Below are positions 11,882-23,247 of a stretch of 64,000 nt of DNA, piece by piece. Source of the stretch: Opeltia flavorubescens (lineage: Eukaryota; Ascomycota; Lecanoromycetes; Teloschistales; Teloschistaceae); assembly GCA_000442125.1 (NCBI GenBank), contig KE546984.1, positions 310,001-374,000 on the forward strand, written 5' to 3'. The notes under the pieces were generated by a model. That model was given only the letters and a program-made list of their open reading frames with translations, ran no database searches and was not told where the DNA came from. The position numbers and the translations under genes were made by a program. Within the stretch, counting starts at the first letter, position 1; each line of letters starts with the position of its first letter.

Positions 11882-13635
11882 CTAGCTGAAATCCCAAAGC
11901 TTCACCAACAGCGTATCCTTCTCAGGCGAATCCGGGTTTTTGAAATATATTTTCTTGGGTATCTCGTATTCAATCACCGGAGCTTTCTTGATATCTTTTG
12001 ACAACTCCGCACTCAGCATCTACGCAATATCGGATTAGTGGAGCTCGGGAACTGCTTCGTCCAAGTATTGACTTACAGTTGAATAGGAATGGTCTAGAAA
12101 GTCTTCAAGATTGTACGCTTGCTTTGTGAACGGCTCGGAGATAATCTTAGCTATTGTAGCGACGTTTGGGTGGTAATGAGCCTGCAAAGATTGTATCTCC
12201 CATAGACTGCTCTCGATCGCATTCGTTTCCATTGGATCGGGTTCTTCCATATCGAAAGGATCATCCGTACCTACTCCATTAGCAGCAGACGAATATTCTG
12301 GTTTCCTGTGTACCAAGAATGTACAGCTCGGATGGTTCCTGAGAAGATTGTAGATCCACGGAATAACAACAACAATGCCAGATGGAGGGGCAGCGAGTGC
12401 TAACCGTGCAAGTCTTTTGATGAAGCTTGCCACAAGAGCAGCCGGTAGATGAGTAGACGAAAGGAATGTATCAAGAAGTCGGAAAAAGTGAGATCGATGC
12501 TTCGAATGAAGTATGTCAGGAGTCAGGAGAGAGTATAGCTTGGGATAAAATTGAGGATAGTCGAGGTTCTTCTCCTGCATGAGATGAAAAAGGCCAGAAA
12601 GAGCTGCCAGAGACATAGAGCCACCTTCGTTATAGGAATCCGTCAGGAAATCCATAAGAAGCTCCAATCGCGCGAACCAGGGTGCAACATGGCCAGCCAT
12701 CATGCTAAGAATGGATTTCCGTTGAGGCTTAGTCAGATCAATTCTCAGGATTTTCATCCAGAGATCTTGTGCTTGCTTTCGTTGAGCTGCAGAATGACTG
12801 ATCTTGGATTTACGCTGTTTGGATTTGGCAATATATAAACGGTCGATAGCTTGTTCATTCTCCACGTCGGGGTCAACCATTTTCAACAGTGAGATGGCGT
12901 TATCTAGTACTTCATTGAAGGAGCGCTGGGTACAGAGATCGCTTTGAGGGCCTCAGCATCGATAAGGGTTTAGAGATTAGGGACGCCTTCGTACCTTAAA
13001 CACGCAAAGCTGTAATATCGTACATCGTCATATGGCTGCACGTACTTGCTCATAAACTCTTGCCTTGCTTCGTGTGACACAGCAGGATTTAGGATTCTTG
13101 ATATAAGCCTTTTGAAAGCTCCGTCTCGCCAAATTTTCTCCGGCTCAAGATCCAGAGATTGGGCCTCCTCCTTCAGCAACCGCATGAATAATGTGAGTGC
13201 AGTGCTTTGCATGGCCGGATGGGATGAAGTGAGGAGATCCACGAGTATGGTCCTATACTCCTCAAGTCGGCTATGGAGCCAGCTGATGATGACAACCTCG
13301 GATTTTGGCGCATTTCGAGGTTTCGACATGGTCCCAAGGGCCAGAAGCCGACAAAAAATCCGACACAAGGCGACGAGAGCGATGTTGGCTCTTTTGATGT
13401 TGACATTATAATCTTGACAATACCGAATTAAAGTAGGGATTTCGTTGTAGTGTTGCCGAGAAGCTAGGATTTGGCTCTCCAGAAGCAGGATCTTTTCCTC
13501 GGTTTTGGTAGTGTTTGATGCACTTTTCTCAATCTTCCTTGTTTTAGCCAATTGCTTGGGGCCGTCATTCCCGATAGATAATTTTCTTTTTCTTACAACG
13601 GTACTTTCGCTTGAGATACCTGGCATGATTGCCAT
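11882..13635 (-). CDS. NOC4: Nucleolar complex protein 4 (Noc4), CBF/Mak21 family
   Basis: Noc4 pairs with Nop14 in the nucleolus for maturation and export of the small ribosomal subunit. Exons are 13635-12995, 12941-12077 and 12019-11882, giving 547 residues, the usual family size. The N-terminus is basic (RKRKLS, a likely nuclear signal). The CBF/Mak21 domain lies near residues 265-430, with hallmark stretches SLAALSGLFHLMQEKNLDYP, SKHRSHFFRLLDTFLSSTHLP and ASFIKRLARLALAAPPSGI. The first intron has an AAG acceptor, chosen because it alone restores the family-like stretch YYSFACLSDLCTQRSFNEVL. It shares a 171-bp divergent promoter with ATP4. Confidence 0.93.
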
Positions 13636-13806
13636 GCTGTCATTTGGAGATTGAATAGATTAAAATCGAGCTTTCAAAAGTTGAAGCTTGGTATAAAATG
13701 TAAACCAATCAGATGGTAGTGCCAAGACTTTATCCTCGCAGCTTCATCCGACTTCAGCAATTGTCATTCTTTACGGAAGCCAATTTTGTTCCTCCCCTAC
13801 TACGCA
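13636..13806. promoter_or_regulatory. Short divergent promoter NOC4/ATP4
   Basis: Only 171 bp separate the NOC4 and ATP4 start codons. The spacer includes the word accaatca near 13707, a CCAAT core, which in fungi binds the Hap/CBF complex that controls respiratory genes. This is a suggestive placement, not proof. Confidence 0.45.
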
Positions 13807-14701
13807 ATGTCATCACGATTACTTCGAAGCGCTCTGTGTAAGCTAATGCTTCTCAACGCTGGTATAAAAAGTCGCTGACAGCTTTGGTACAGGCGCTCGT
13901 CAATTGCGGCCATCGACTATTCCCCGAACCCTTCCTACCACCTCCGTGGCTCTGAATCCCACTCGCCATGCATCAAACGTACCATCAGAAGAGCCCAGCA
14001 AGAAAGCGCAGTCAATCGTCGACTCACTTCCAGGGAATTCCCTCGTCTCCAAGACTGCCATTCTCTCTGCCGGTGCCGGTGTTTCCATCTGGGCCATTGC
14101 CAATGAGCTATATGTCGTCAACGAGGAGTCAATCGTCATGTTTGCAACACTGAGCGTTTTCTTTGCCGTGGCTCGTTACGGGGGGCCGATGTACAAGGAA
14201 TGGGCTCAAGGTCAGATCAGCAAGCAAATGAACATTTTGAATTCGGCGCGCGAGGAACACACGTCGGCGGTGCAGAAACGGATTGAGAATGTCAAACAGC
14301 TGGGCGGTGTTGTGGACGTTACAAAGCAGCTTTTCGAGGTATCAAAGGTAATATCACTAGGATGGATCGATGGTTGTAGGGTTTGGATCACTCACAGGCT
14401 ATAGGAAACCGCCAAACTCGAAGCCGAAGTATTTCAGCTGGAGCAAAAAACTGCTATAGCCGCTGAAGCAAAGTCAGTTCTGGACTCGTGGGTGAGGTAT
14501 GAAGGTCAGGTGAAGCAAAGGCAACAGAAGGAATTAGCGGAGAGCATCATCAATAAGATCACAAAGGAGATGGAAAACCCAAGGACTCTGCAGCAAATTC
14601 TGAACCAGAGTGTCGCAGATGTCGAGAGTAAGTTCAACATCTAATTTGCGTTACAATTGCTAACATTATATCAAGAGATTGTCTCGTCAAAAGCACAGTG
14701 A
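13807..14701 (+). CDS. ATP4: ATP synthase subunit 4 (subunit b), mitochondrial
   Basis: Subunit b forms the peripheral stalk of the F1Fo ATP synthase in the inner mitochondrial membrane. Exons are 13807-13837, 13893-14347, 14405-14627 and 14676-14701, giving 244 residues, the normal fungal length. The N-terminus (MSSRLLRSALCARQLRPS) is Arg/Ser-rich without acids, as in a mitochondrial presequence. Two hydrophobic helices follow (SKTAILSAGAGVSIWAIANELYVV; VMFATLSVFFAVARYGG), then a long charged coiled coil. The last exon codes only eight residues plus stop (KIVSSKAQ) after an AAG acceptor. The first exon is 31 nt. Confidence 0.96.
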
Positions 14702-14880
14702 ATTCATTCATTTTGTACAGTAAATTCCGGATGTTTACATAGAGAAAATTACAGTCAAAATCTCATCTCGCATGTCATCGTTCATGGAGCTATTTAAGCT
14801 ACCTTTGGCTGGCTAGCTCATGCATCCCACCCCAGTACACGACCCTTGAAAATGCATTGACTTCTTGACCATCTCAATCA

Positions 14881-16305
14881 TTACTTATGCCCATACTTTA
14901 CTACCCGCCCAAACCCTCCCCAGCTCTGAAATTCATCCGCGAATCTAACGGCCGCTTTTAGGTAAAACTCATCTTCATCTCCCCAAGTCTCCGCTGCTGT
15001 CTTCATGGCCCGCAAACCCTTGACATAATGAGCGTCAAGAGCATGCTTGCTTTGTACAGCTTGCTTCTCTACCCAACTCCAATCTTTGCCTTGACGATCA
15101 TAGTCAGTCACAGATGTAAGTACTACTTCAGGCCGCAGCTGGGCAATATATACTGCCAATGTCAAAAGCCACCATTGCCGGATCAGAGGGACATGATATT
15201 TGCTGGGGAGTAGAGGGAGTAATATCCGCAAGGCGTGGCTGGTGGTGAGGAGATGCACGATAAAGAAATCGTAGTACTTCTCGCCAGGCTTGTGGGATGC
15301 GACCAAAAGAGCTGCTGCTGCCATCTGGCCTGCCTGAAACTGCGCTGTAGGCTCGGAGATGTGCCACGAGTTCCAATACTCTAGGACTTCATCTTCGCGC
15401 TTCTCGAAGAGTGGCATTAGGTTGTCAGCACCGTTATGGTCGAAGAGGCCATCAAATCGACTATCTTTCTGAACACGACAAAGGATCTCGAGGGGAGACT
15501 GTGTGCTGTTCGCGGAAGGTTTGGTGTATGATGGATTGTCCAGATATTTGTGCATGTAGTTGTATGAGGTAGCGGTCATAGTTAAGGTTTCCATAGCTAA
15601 TTCGCGGCTGTTTAATTCGTAAGCGTATCCGAGGTGTATCAATGGGTGGCCCACTGTGACACTGTGAGTAAGGCGCTTTTCTCAGTCACTTGGCGGTCCA
15701 GTAAACTTACGTCCGGAAATCATATTATTGATTAATGGTTCTTTACCTTTGAAAAGGTATTCGTTCAATACCTTGTGCCAGTCGTAGCCATTGAGTACGA
15801 GTTCGTCCTCGAAGAAGTCTAAGTAGGCTCGTTGATACCTGTGATGACTTGAGCTTGTGCATGAAAAAAAGCAATGTGGAGACACATACTCTGCATTCCC
15901 GAGATAGTCTCTCCAGTCGTAGGACGACACTTCTCCGGGTGAGTCATGCCACGGTTCGAGCTCTTTGGCCTCCGTATCATAGATTTCATTGAGGTGATCG
16001 TGTTCAGCTCCCAGTAGATATGCGGACCCTAGTATCTGGAAGGAGATGTCAACGACAAGACTCATAGAAGGGTATGTCAAACTTGCGTGTGGCATATGAT
16101 TATGGAACTCCAGCTGATGATAGATAATGGAATGATTGACATGATTTAGCTTCAGCAGATGCTTCAGAGTCCTCGCCCGTTTTTCATGTGAAATCTCAAC
16201 ATCATGAACCTTTACAGGGCTGAGGTTCACAGCCAAACTATTGCTGCCTTGGAAAAAACGAGAGAGACGAAACGGATTGGAGAATGAGGAAAATGAAGAA
16301 AACAT
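14881..16305 (-). CDS. Questin-oxidase-like protein (DUF4243)
   Basis: Exons are 16305-15890, 15838-15711 and 15653-14881, giving 438 residues. Hallmarks of the questin oxidase-like family (PF14027) are HHSIIYHQLEFHNHMPH-type N-terminal sequence, YQRAYLDFFEDEL, the block GLGHPLIHLGYAYEL, and the C-terminal stretch with RQWWLLTLAVYIAQLRPE. Characterised members (GedK) open an anthraquinone ring in geodin-type biosynthesis, but most family members are of unknown role. Here it sits among housekeeping genes with no polyketide synthase nearby, so a substrate cannot be named. The second intron has two possible acceptors; I chose the one giving the conserved GLGHP. Confidence 0.85.
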
Positions 16306-16596
16306 GATGGTTTCGTATACTATCCCCTTAAGTACTCAGTAAACCCATCCGAGCACTCTCATTCAATTTGAGGAAGAAGACAGATGAGAAGCTTTCCATC
16401 ATTCTCGTAGAAGATTCCGATGAGGGGGGAAACCTTCTCCGCATATGCTCGCTCGACACTTACCTCCGTCGGAAATAATGTCATTGACTTTTGAGGTAAT
16501 GTCACTAGTGTTGTTAGCGTTACACGGGAGATCGACAAATCGTCATTGGCATGAAACTTTGAGTTTTAACGAGCCTCATGTGCCGATCCCATCACC

Positions 16597-18113
16597 ATGG
16601 AAGCTATCTCGATCTACGCCGAGTTGTTACTCAATATCCGTCAAGTCACTGTCCAAATATCACTCCCATCATACAACAACGACACGACTCAAGTTAATCT
16701 ATCCCCAGGACGCGATGTACTGTCGGTGTTCCATGGCGGCCTGTTCGATGAAATACGTCTACCTGCTATGGTTCAAGGGCACATTCCGAAACTTGAGCTA
16801 GGAAGTTTCAAAGACATATCACTGCGCGTGCCAGTTGCAGAGGGAGCTCTTGAAAAGAAATGCTACGGGAAAACCAGTTTTCCGCCACTTACCTTGTGGT
16901 CTGCTTCATCGATGACGGAGAATACACGTATATATTGCCGGAATTGCCAGGTTCCACTCATACGAGACTCAGTCAAGCTGTGGAAAGATCTACCAAGCGA
17001 GAACTGGGCCGAGATGATGGACTTTTGGCACTGCCACAAGCCCGATACTGATGACACCTTTTCTAACCACCGGAATGGCCTTCGCAAAGGCTATGGCGCC
17101 GCAAGCACCATCGAACCCAATACAGGAGTCGGTTTGATTGACACCATGTATCTTCTGATTTCACATGAGGACGCCAACATTACATTTGGTCCAAAACCTA
17201 CAGATACCACAGTAAGTTTATCTTCTACTGCTGTATTCCGTTTCGTTATCACTCTACGATTGGCTGTCAGTAGCTACTATGGCAAAAAGAAAGGAACCTT
17301 GTCTCCCCTCTTAAGCGAGCATCAATGACACGGCTGCCGATACAATTGCCAAAGATCAATGATTTTCACGTGCTCTTGGGGTATGTGTATCCATGGCATT
17401 ATTGATGCCGTAGGGTTATCATTCCAACTGCACTGTTATAGCTCTCATATTTCATCATGGTGTAACGATAGCTTCAGTTCCCATGAGATCAAGAACGAGT
17501 ACATGTGATTGAATTATCGTTTTTGACTGTTGGTAGACTGGAGATAGCCGATATGCTACTATTCATTGTGCCTCGTGCCATCATCACGTAGGGACCGCAG
17601 CAGATATGAGCAGCGGGAGAATTAAAATCTACAAATGGGAGATCCGCCTTGCCTTAAGTGACAGCAATGCATGGGAAGAGTACCCCGCGACCAAATTTGT
17701 CTCTGCGCAAATCCTTGCAATGATCGAAAGTCAGGGCGTTCAAAGGTTTGTGGTTCATAATCAAAGTCACGAGGAAAACGGTCAATCACTGTTGGTACGT
17801 ATATATACCTGTCTTCAAAGGAATTTTTGAAAAAAATCAGCTGAATATTGAACAGGTCTGGATTTTCAACACTAACATCATTTATTCCTCAACGCACGAG
17901 CCTAAAGGCCCCAGGCGGGCAATGAAGGTATACTACAAAACCATCGCTAATCCTACAAAAGTCCTTGAAAAGGAAGGCTTCAGGGCCGACGAACTACAAC
18001 TGCCCGATAGTGCACTCAAGAGCCTGCAGTCAGCTCTGTATCAGAGTAATCGCCTTCTTCCAGCCTCTGCTCAAAGATTCCAAGACTGGAGCGTAGGCCT
18101 CCTAGCGCATTAA
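16597..18113 (+). CDS. UBE3D-like E2-binding protein (HECT_2 family)
   Basis: The family (PF09814) binds E2 ubiquitin-conjugating enzymes of the UbcH10 type and may act as an E3. Exons read as 16597-17211, 17537-17794 and 17856-18113, giving 376 residues. Family marks are a CxxC pair (YCRNCQVPL), the signature KDLPSENWAEMMDFWHCHKP, a second CxxC (HCASCHHHVG) followed by KIYKWEIRL, and the C-terminal VWIFNTNIIYSS with RAMKVYY. The intron between the first two exons would be 325 bp, five times the usual size here. The direct join is in frame and family-like, but a short extra exon inside cannot be excluded. The start is the first Met of MEAISIYAELLLN. Confidence 0.8.
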
Positions 18114-18133
18114 GAGAGAGAATCGAAATCTTC

Positions 18134-18775
18134 TCAGTTTCCGCTTAGGCCCATCATCTTCGCCGCCCGTTGCCAGTATGCCTGCCTCTCTGGCGTCGCT
18201 TGGGTTTGTATACACTGCGTGATATATGCTTGCCAACCCGCCAGACTACCACTCTTCAAGCCAGCCCTCACCGTCGGGGAGCATTGAGTCGTGAGATACC
18301 AAGCAGCGGATCCGAAATCGTATTCCCCGCTTGCAGTGAGCAACGATAAGATGGCTTTTGGATCGCTCCCTGCCGCTGCCAGCTTATCCTTGAGCGCAGG
18401 GATGCTTTGAGCATACTTCAAATTGTACTGTGGATACTGCATGTTCCTCGTCCCCTGGCCAGGAGTACCGGGGAAGTGGTTGACGTTGTATTTGAAATCT
18501 CCGCTCTCGAAACCCATGATACCGATTACGGCAGCCGCCTCGCCTGGAGTCGTGATGCCGTAGGTTTGGAAGGATTTGTTGATGAATGGCGCTGCTTCGT
18601 CGGCTGTTTTGCATTCTGGAGGGGATGGGGCGCCGGCGCAAGTATTTGCTTTGGGAACGACGGCGAGAAGGGCGCTTGCGGTACGCTTTTCGATGTTGTT
18701 CAGAGGGAGAGCCGAAAGTGTAGGGATGAAGGCTCCCATCGACAGGAGGACAGTGAGGATCAAAGAACCTAGCAT
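18134..18775 (-). CDS. Small secreted protein with Kex2 site, unknown function
   Basis: The single exon codes 213 residues. A signal peptide is clear (MLGSLILTVLLSMGAFIPTLSA), followed by a short pro-segment ending in a Lys-Arg dibasic site (NNIEKR), as processed by Kex2. The mature part holds cysteine pairs and a stretch AAAVIGIMGFESGDFKYNVNH. The Glu-Ser-Gly inside a helix recalls the catalytic Glu of lysozyme-like folds, but that is only a suggestion. I know similar hypothetical secreted proteins in other ascomycetes and no assigned function. It ends 21 bp from the stop of the convergent UBE3D-like gene, so the 3' ends must overlap or abut. Confidence 0.85.
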   Translation of the reverse strand: MLGSLILTVLLSMGAFIPTLSALPLNNIEKRTASALLAVVPKANTCAGAPSPPECKTADEAAPFINKSFQTYGITTPGEAAAVIGIMGFESGDFKYNVNHFPGTPGQGTRNMQYPQYNLKYAQSIPALKDKLAAAGSDPKAILSLLTASGEYDFGSAAWYLTTQCSPTVRAGLKSGSLAGWQAYITQCIQTQATPERQAYWQRAAKMMGLSGN

Positions 18776-20175
18776 GTTGCCTTCCGTACAGTTTTTTGCA
18801 CTCGAGTTCGCTGTTAAATGTGAATGCTCTAGCTGATTGAGTGGGTCGTGCCAGACAAAACCCCGGAAATATAAAGGAGAGAGATGAATTGTCGTATGCT
18901 ACCAGAGCATGCAAACAAAGGCCTTCAGCTGCACTTCACCACACAAAGAAAATTATAATAGGCAGTACAAAGAGCATTCATCTTCAATGATAGACGAACA
19001 ATGTAATTATGTACCCTCAAGCAAAACCACCGTGACGAGCCTGAGACTGAAACGGAAAGGAGAGGTCCCTCATGACTGTAATCATTACCGTGAATGAATG
19101 TATAGAATGATACTTCCTCGCGGAATCATTTATCAATGCCCACACGATGATCACAAACCAAAGAACGTTAACGACAGTACGATAGTCATAAGCCAATCAA
19201 CACCGAAAGAACTTACCTCGTGAAGCAAGGAGAGAAGGTGATACTTCCCATCCACGTGACCGTAACTATCATCGCGTTCATTGGTGATCGAGACGCGCAA
19301 GGATGTGAAACGAAGGCGTGAAACATTCGACCCCTTTTTTTTTGCCTCCTTTTTCTTTACAAGCTACTTCACACGTTATTTACATACCACTTGTACATAC
19401 TACTCTTTCCCTCACCTTTACGTCAGTGCACGTTTCGGCGAGAAGGAAATTTCTTTGAACATTCGTCGTAAATCGGAGACCGACGCAATTGGATAACGAT
19501 CGTTCAATCATAGCCAAGTTCGCACATGTCACGAGAGAGTAATTGATTCAGAAGACATAATCATTTCAAATCCACTTGGAGTGAAATCTCCATTCATACT
19601 CATTTTCATTTCATTCTTATATTAAATATGTGACGATTCCATTCACAATGCCTTGTCCTTCTTTCTTCATCAGCAACAACATCCCGCCGGCCTGCTGATA
19701 CAACACCATACCAACCCACCCGTATGAACGATAGAAACCCATATGTATTGTTTTCCTCTCCCAATACCACCCACCATCGTGATCTTTTTCCCTCCCAGAA
19801 AAAAGTCTCCCATAAAGTTTACGAACGAACGACAATGTGCATGATGTCGTACTGCTGAAGAAGATAGCCCGACCCCATTTGTTCCATCCCATGTACGAAA
19901 TCCACCCCAACCGGAACGCCTTGCTTCGCTTCATCTGACCGATTTTGAAAATCAATACGCCCAGGAAAAACCAAAATAAAGAAGTCCAAAAAGAAGCACA
20001 GAAACGAACGACAAGAACTCCCTCCAAGAATCTGCCAAAGGAAAAAAAAAGTTCAAAACACCCACCCGCGTTAGCAATATGCTCGCTCCCTTGAAACCCC
20101 CATAAAGTCCAAAACACCCATAACAATGCAATTTTACCTCCCCTCACTCCCTTCTCCCACTTCCCTTTGACGAAA
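18776..20175. other. Intergenic, no gene seen
   Basis: This 1.4-kb stretch holds the promoter of the secreted-protein gene and the 3' region of the next minus-strand gene. It has a pyrimidine-rich patch near 19330-19355 and several A-runs near 20040. A 204-codon minus-strand frame (about 19617-20231) overlaps the end of the next gene, has odd Trp/Phe/Gly-rich composition and no family resemblance, and is not called. Confidence 0.5.
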
Positions 20176-22209
20176 TCAAATAGCCCAACTCCCCTTCCTA
20201 GCCCTAGCCCCCCACTCCTCATTCGCCCCACCCTCTCTCGCCCCCATCTTCGGCTGCTGCCTCGCCCACTCCCTCACATACAGCCTCAGCGCCGTCCACC
20301 TCGCACACCTTCCCTCCTGTGCACCCCGAAGATCGCATCCCGTGCCTTCCGGAGCACCGATATACCCCTTGGCATTAACATGCTCGTCATCCTGCCGTAG
20401 ACTTTCGACAGGGATGCGGGTGATCTTGCTGAGTTCGTCGTCGTATTTGCGGGCTAGGGCTGGGTAGCCGAGGGAGAGATAGTTGTAGACTTGGGTGACG
20501 AAACCGTCATGGAATTCCGCGTCGATGGTTTTTTCAATGGAGAGGACACGGTTGAGAGCAGGAGGTTTGTTGCTGCCGATGCTGGTCGGGGGTGAAGGAG
20601 GTAATCGTTGCGGCGATGATGATCGAGCTCCGGAGGTGTTTACAGAGACGAAAGGGTCTTCTCTTTCGACGGCGGGTGTGAGGAGACCAGTTTGGAACAT
20701 TGCAGGACCGTGCGGCTTTTGGGCCGACAACGCACATACTCCCATCCACAAGCCACTCTTCGAGTTCTGCCGGCTGGTGCTACCTGGCGGTGTCCATAGA
20801 CCAGAATGCTGTCGGCTTTGGGGAGCGCCGAAGTGGGAGGGAGCGCCCGGGTACTGGCTGACGTCGAGACGAGTGTTGCGAGGGGATTTACATTGTGGGA
20901 ATATGAGATTTTGACCGGCCATTGGGGGACTGGCGGCTTTTTGCATTGGTTTCATCTGATCATCTTTTTGGTGACCTCCAATCATATTGTTTCCTTCAGG
21001 TTGGTTCTTAGGGTGGGATGGTTCTCGTTTGTGATGGTGGTGATGATGGTGACCATGCTGTTGGTTGTGATGATGATGGTGCTCGTTCTTAGGCTCTTTG
21101 GAAGATGGCTTCCGACTCATGCCGCCTGTTGTATCCTTTTCCTTCTGCTCCTTCTCTTGCCGCTCTAGGTTCAATCTATGTTTCTTCAGCTCTGCAGCAT
21201 TCCATCCCGCATGGGATTCCCGTCTACTGCGAGAGATGGAACCCTCATTTACCCCAGGAACAGGATAAGTGGCACTTCTCGATAGCACACCCACGCCCTC
21301 TCCTTCCTTGTCCGAAAAATCTTCTTGATCGATAGCGAAATGATTGACGGGCTCATAATAGCGCTCGTTGGGGTATGCTGCCATTGCTTGTTCACGTAAC
21401 TGCTTCTCCGCCGCTTGTGCTGCTAGCGACAGGAGATATCCGGACTGCTTCCCATCCTTGTTCCTCTTGTTCTTGATCAATTCGGTTTCGTCCGATTCGG
21501 CGGAAGGTGTCGTAGAAAGGGATGGACAGCTAGAATCACTGGATTCCTCGCCCTCTTCCGTTTGAGAAGGAATGCTCGGCAGGGCTGGTTTTCGAAATGA
21601 ATGACGACGGTCAGGATCGTTGAGGCTCGCTCGCTTGCTTAAGTTTGCATGAGAGAACCTCGATTCGTGTAATTGGGGTACTTCATTGGTGCTCACAATT
21701 GGAGAGTTGGCTGGAGGTATCGGGGTAGCGCCAGGCCTACCAATTCGCAGATGTCGAGGAAGGTAAATAGGATCGTCGGGACAGTGTTCGGTCTTGTCAG
21801 TATCGAGTACAGCAGGCAGGGTATCTCCACGCTTCCGTTGACGAGAAGTTGTCTCCATCAGCTGAGGGGCGAATTTCCTTGGTTTGGATGAGGATGTGCT
21901 TGACTCAATTGGGCGTGGGAGGTTCCGGCGAGGAGAGAGAGGTGAAATGACGTTCGAGTCTGCAGACGATGTCTTTTCATTTGGCTTTTTTGATGTCCTA
22001 CTGGACCTGGCCGACGACTCAAGTGGTTGCGGCAATATGCGACGTCTGGGCAGCGAAGGCTGATCATCTGACTGATCTTGGCCTTGAGATGGCCGATTGG
22101 ATCGGGCACTTGACTCGACGGGTTCTGGAGCGAAGCGGCGCTGGGTTCTTCTGGAGCTCTCGACAGGTTGAGGTAGAGGCCGCTGTTGCGGAGGTGAGGA
22201 AGGGGCCAT
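20176..22209 (-). CDS. Disordered protein with five tandem P-x-ESS motifs, unknown
   Basis: The single exon codes 677 residues from the ATG at 22209. The first 125 residues hold five copies of a short motif: LPQPVESSRR (11-20), FAPEPVESSAR (26-36), ILPQPLESSARS (58-69), NLPRPIESSTSSS (96-108) and FAPQLMETTSR (113-123). The middle is Ser/Pro/Lys-rich with two histidine runs (5 and 7) near residue 400. Only two parts look foldable: a helix (YLLSLAAQAAEKQLREQAMAAYP near 265-290) and a C-terminal block near 560-620 (EFHDGFVTQVYNYLSLGYPA, then KYDDELSKITRIPVESLRQDD). The C-terminal block looks like a conserved fungal domain without a name I know. The tail is Arg/Gly-rich. Confidence 0.8.
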   Translation of the reverse strand: MAPSSPPQQRPLPQPVESSRRTQRRFAPEPVESSARSNRPSQGQDQSDDQPSLPRRRILPQPLESSARSSRTSKKPNEKTSSADSNVISPLSPRRNLPRPIESSTSSSKPRKFAPQLMETTSRQRKRGDTLPAVLDTDKTEHCPDDPIYLPRHLRIGRPGATPIPPANSPIVSTNEVPQLHESRFSHANLSKRASLNDPDRRHSFRKPALPSIPSQTEEGEESSDSSCPSLSTTPSAESDETELIKNKRNKDGKQSGYLLSLAAQAAEKQLREQAMAAYPNERYYEPVNHFAIDQEDFSDKEGEGVGVLSRSATYPVPGVNEGSISRSRRESHAGWNAAELKKHRLNLERQEKEQKEKDTTGGMSRKPSSKEPKNEHHHHHNQQHGHHHHHHHKREPSHPKNQPEGNNMIGGHQKDDQMKPMQKAASPPMAGQNLIFPQCKSPRNTRLDVSQYPGAPSHFGAPQSRQHSGLWTPPGSTSRQNSKSGLWMGVCALSAQKPHGPAMFQTGLLTPAVEREDPFVSVNTSGARSSSPQRLPPSPPTSIGSNKPPALNRVLSIEKTIDAEFHDGFVTQVYNYLSLGYPALARKYDDELSKITRIPVESLRQDDEHVNAKGYIGAPEGTGCDLRGAQEGRCARWTALRLYVREWARQQPKMGAREGGANEEWGARARKGSWAI

Positions 22210-23247
22210 GGTGGTTGGCAAGAGTAAAGGAAGGTTGAAGATTGCTACATGGATAGCAGTAAAGGGAACAGAAATTCGGAATCAAGACTCCGATAGACGG
22301 GCATGCAAATGCCAGTAGGTGGTATCAGGTGATAGCGAGGGGAAAGCTCGCACTTGGTGCTGCGGGCGCCGGGATAGTATGCAGCCGGAAGATTGGCTGA
22401 AAGACGAGCTGATCTGATCTGCTGTGTCTGCATTGGGTGGTGCATGGGCCACGCACTGGACGAATAGGAACTACGTAATCCCCTTACGCGAAACTCAATT
22501 GTCGGGAATCTCGAATCTCCACTTTTGACAGTATCTCAGCTGTGGTCGTATGCCTTTTCAACTATGGTTGAGGCTCACTTTGTTGAGCTTATCACGATAC
22601 AATGTTCATCTTGATCTTCATCTTCGTTTTCATCAGTCTTTTAAAGGTTGATTCGGGTCCAGAGAAAGCCATTGGGGGAATATCCAGTGGATATGTATTG
22701 TTCGGTCAACTGTGGCGCCTCAGATGTCTAGACCACCACGTCAGCCCTTGCACGCCTGATTAGGCCATCTCCAAAACCTAATCAGCACTACTAACAATCT
22801 CTGCTGCGACCGAAGACAAGAAGAGAATTGACTCCCCTTCCTCGCTGGTGAATACCAGCCAGAGCATTGATCAAGTGTCGGCTCATTCAAGGGAATCATC
22901 CACAGTCTACGGCCTGAACACAGCAGCTTTGATTGTACTCTGTATGCTGGAAAGGAACTGTCAAAGCAAGCCACGTCACAGAATATATTGAAACTCGGGC
23001 TTCTGGCCGAAGGCAGAAGTCGAGCCTTCCAATCTGCAGGTGTTCCCGAATTCTCCGATACTTCCAATTAACCTGTCTGCGAAGATACTGTACAATCCAC
23101 CGATGATCTTGTAGCTGTGAAAACATCCATTGAATTGCTGGGTGGAATCTGTCTGTCTCATGCCTCAGAAATCTCGCACAAGGCCCTCGTCAGCTGTCGC
23201 TATCCTACATGTTCGACATCTTTGACATCGATGCTGCTTTCAAACCC
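22210..23247. other. Intergenic, no gene seen
   Basis: About 1 kb holds the promoter of the upstream-facing disordered protein and the 3' region of the GW-rich gene. Minus-strand short frames overlap one another and match nothing. Confidence 0.5.

Noticed and set aside
19617-20231. 204-codon minus-strand frame
   Set aside because: Trp/Phe/Gly-rich, overlaps the end of a better gene, no motif; most likely 3' untranslated sequence.
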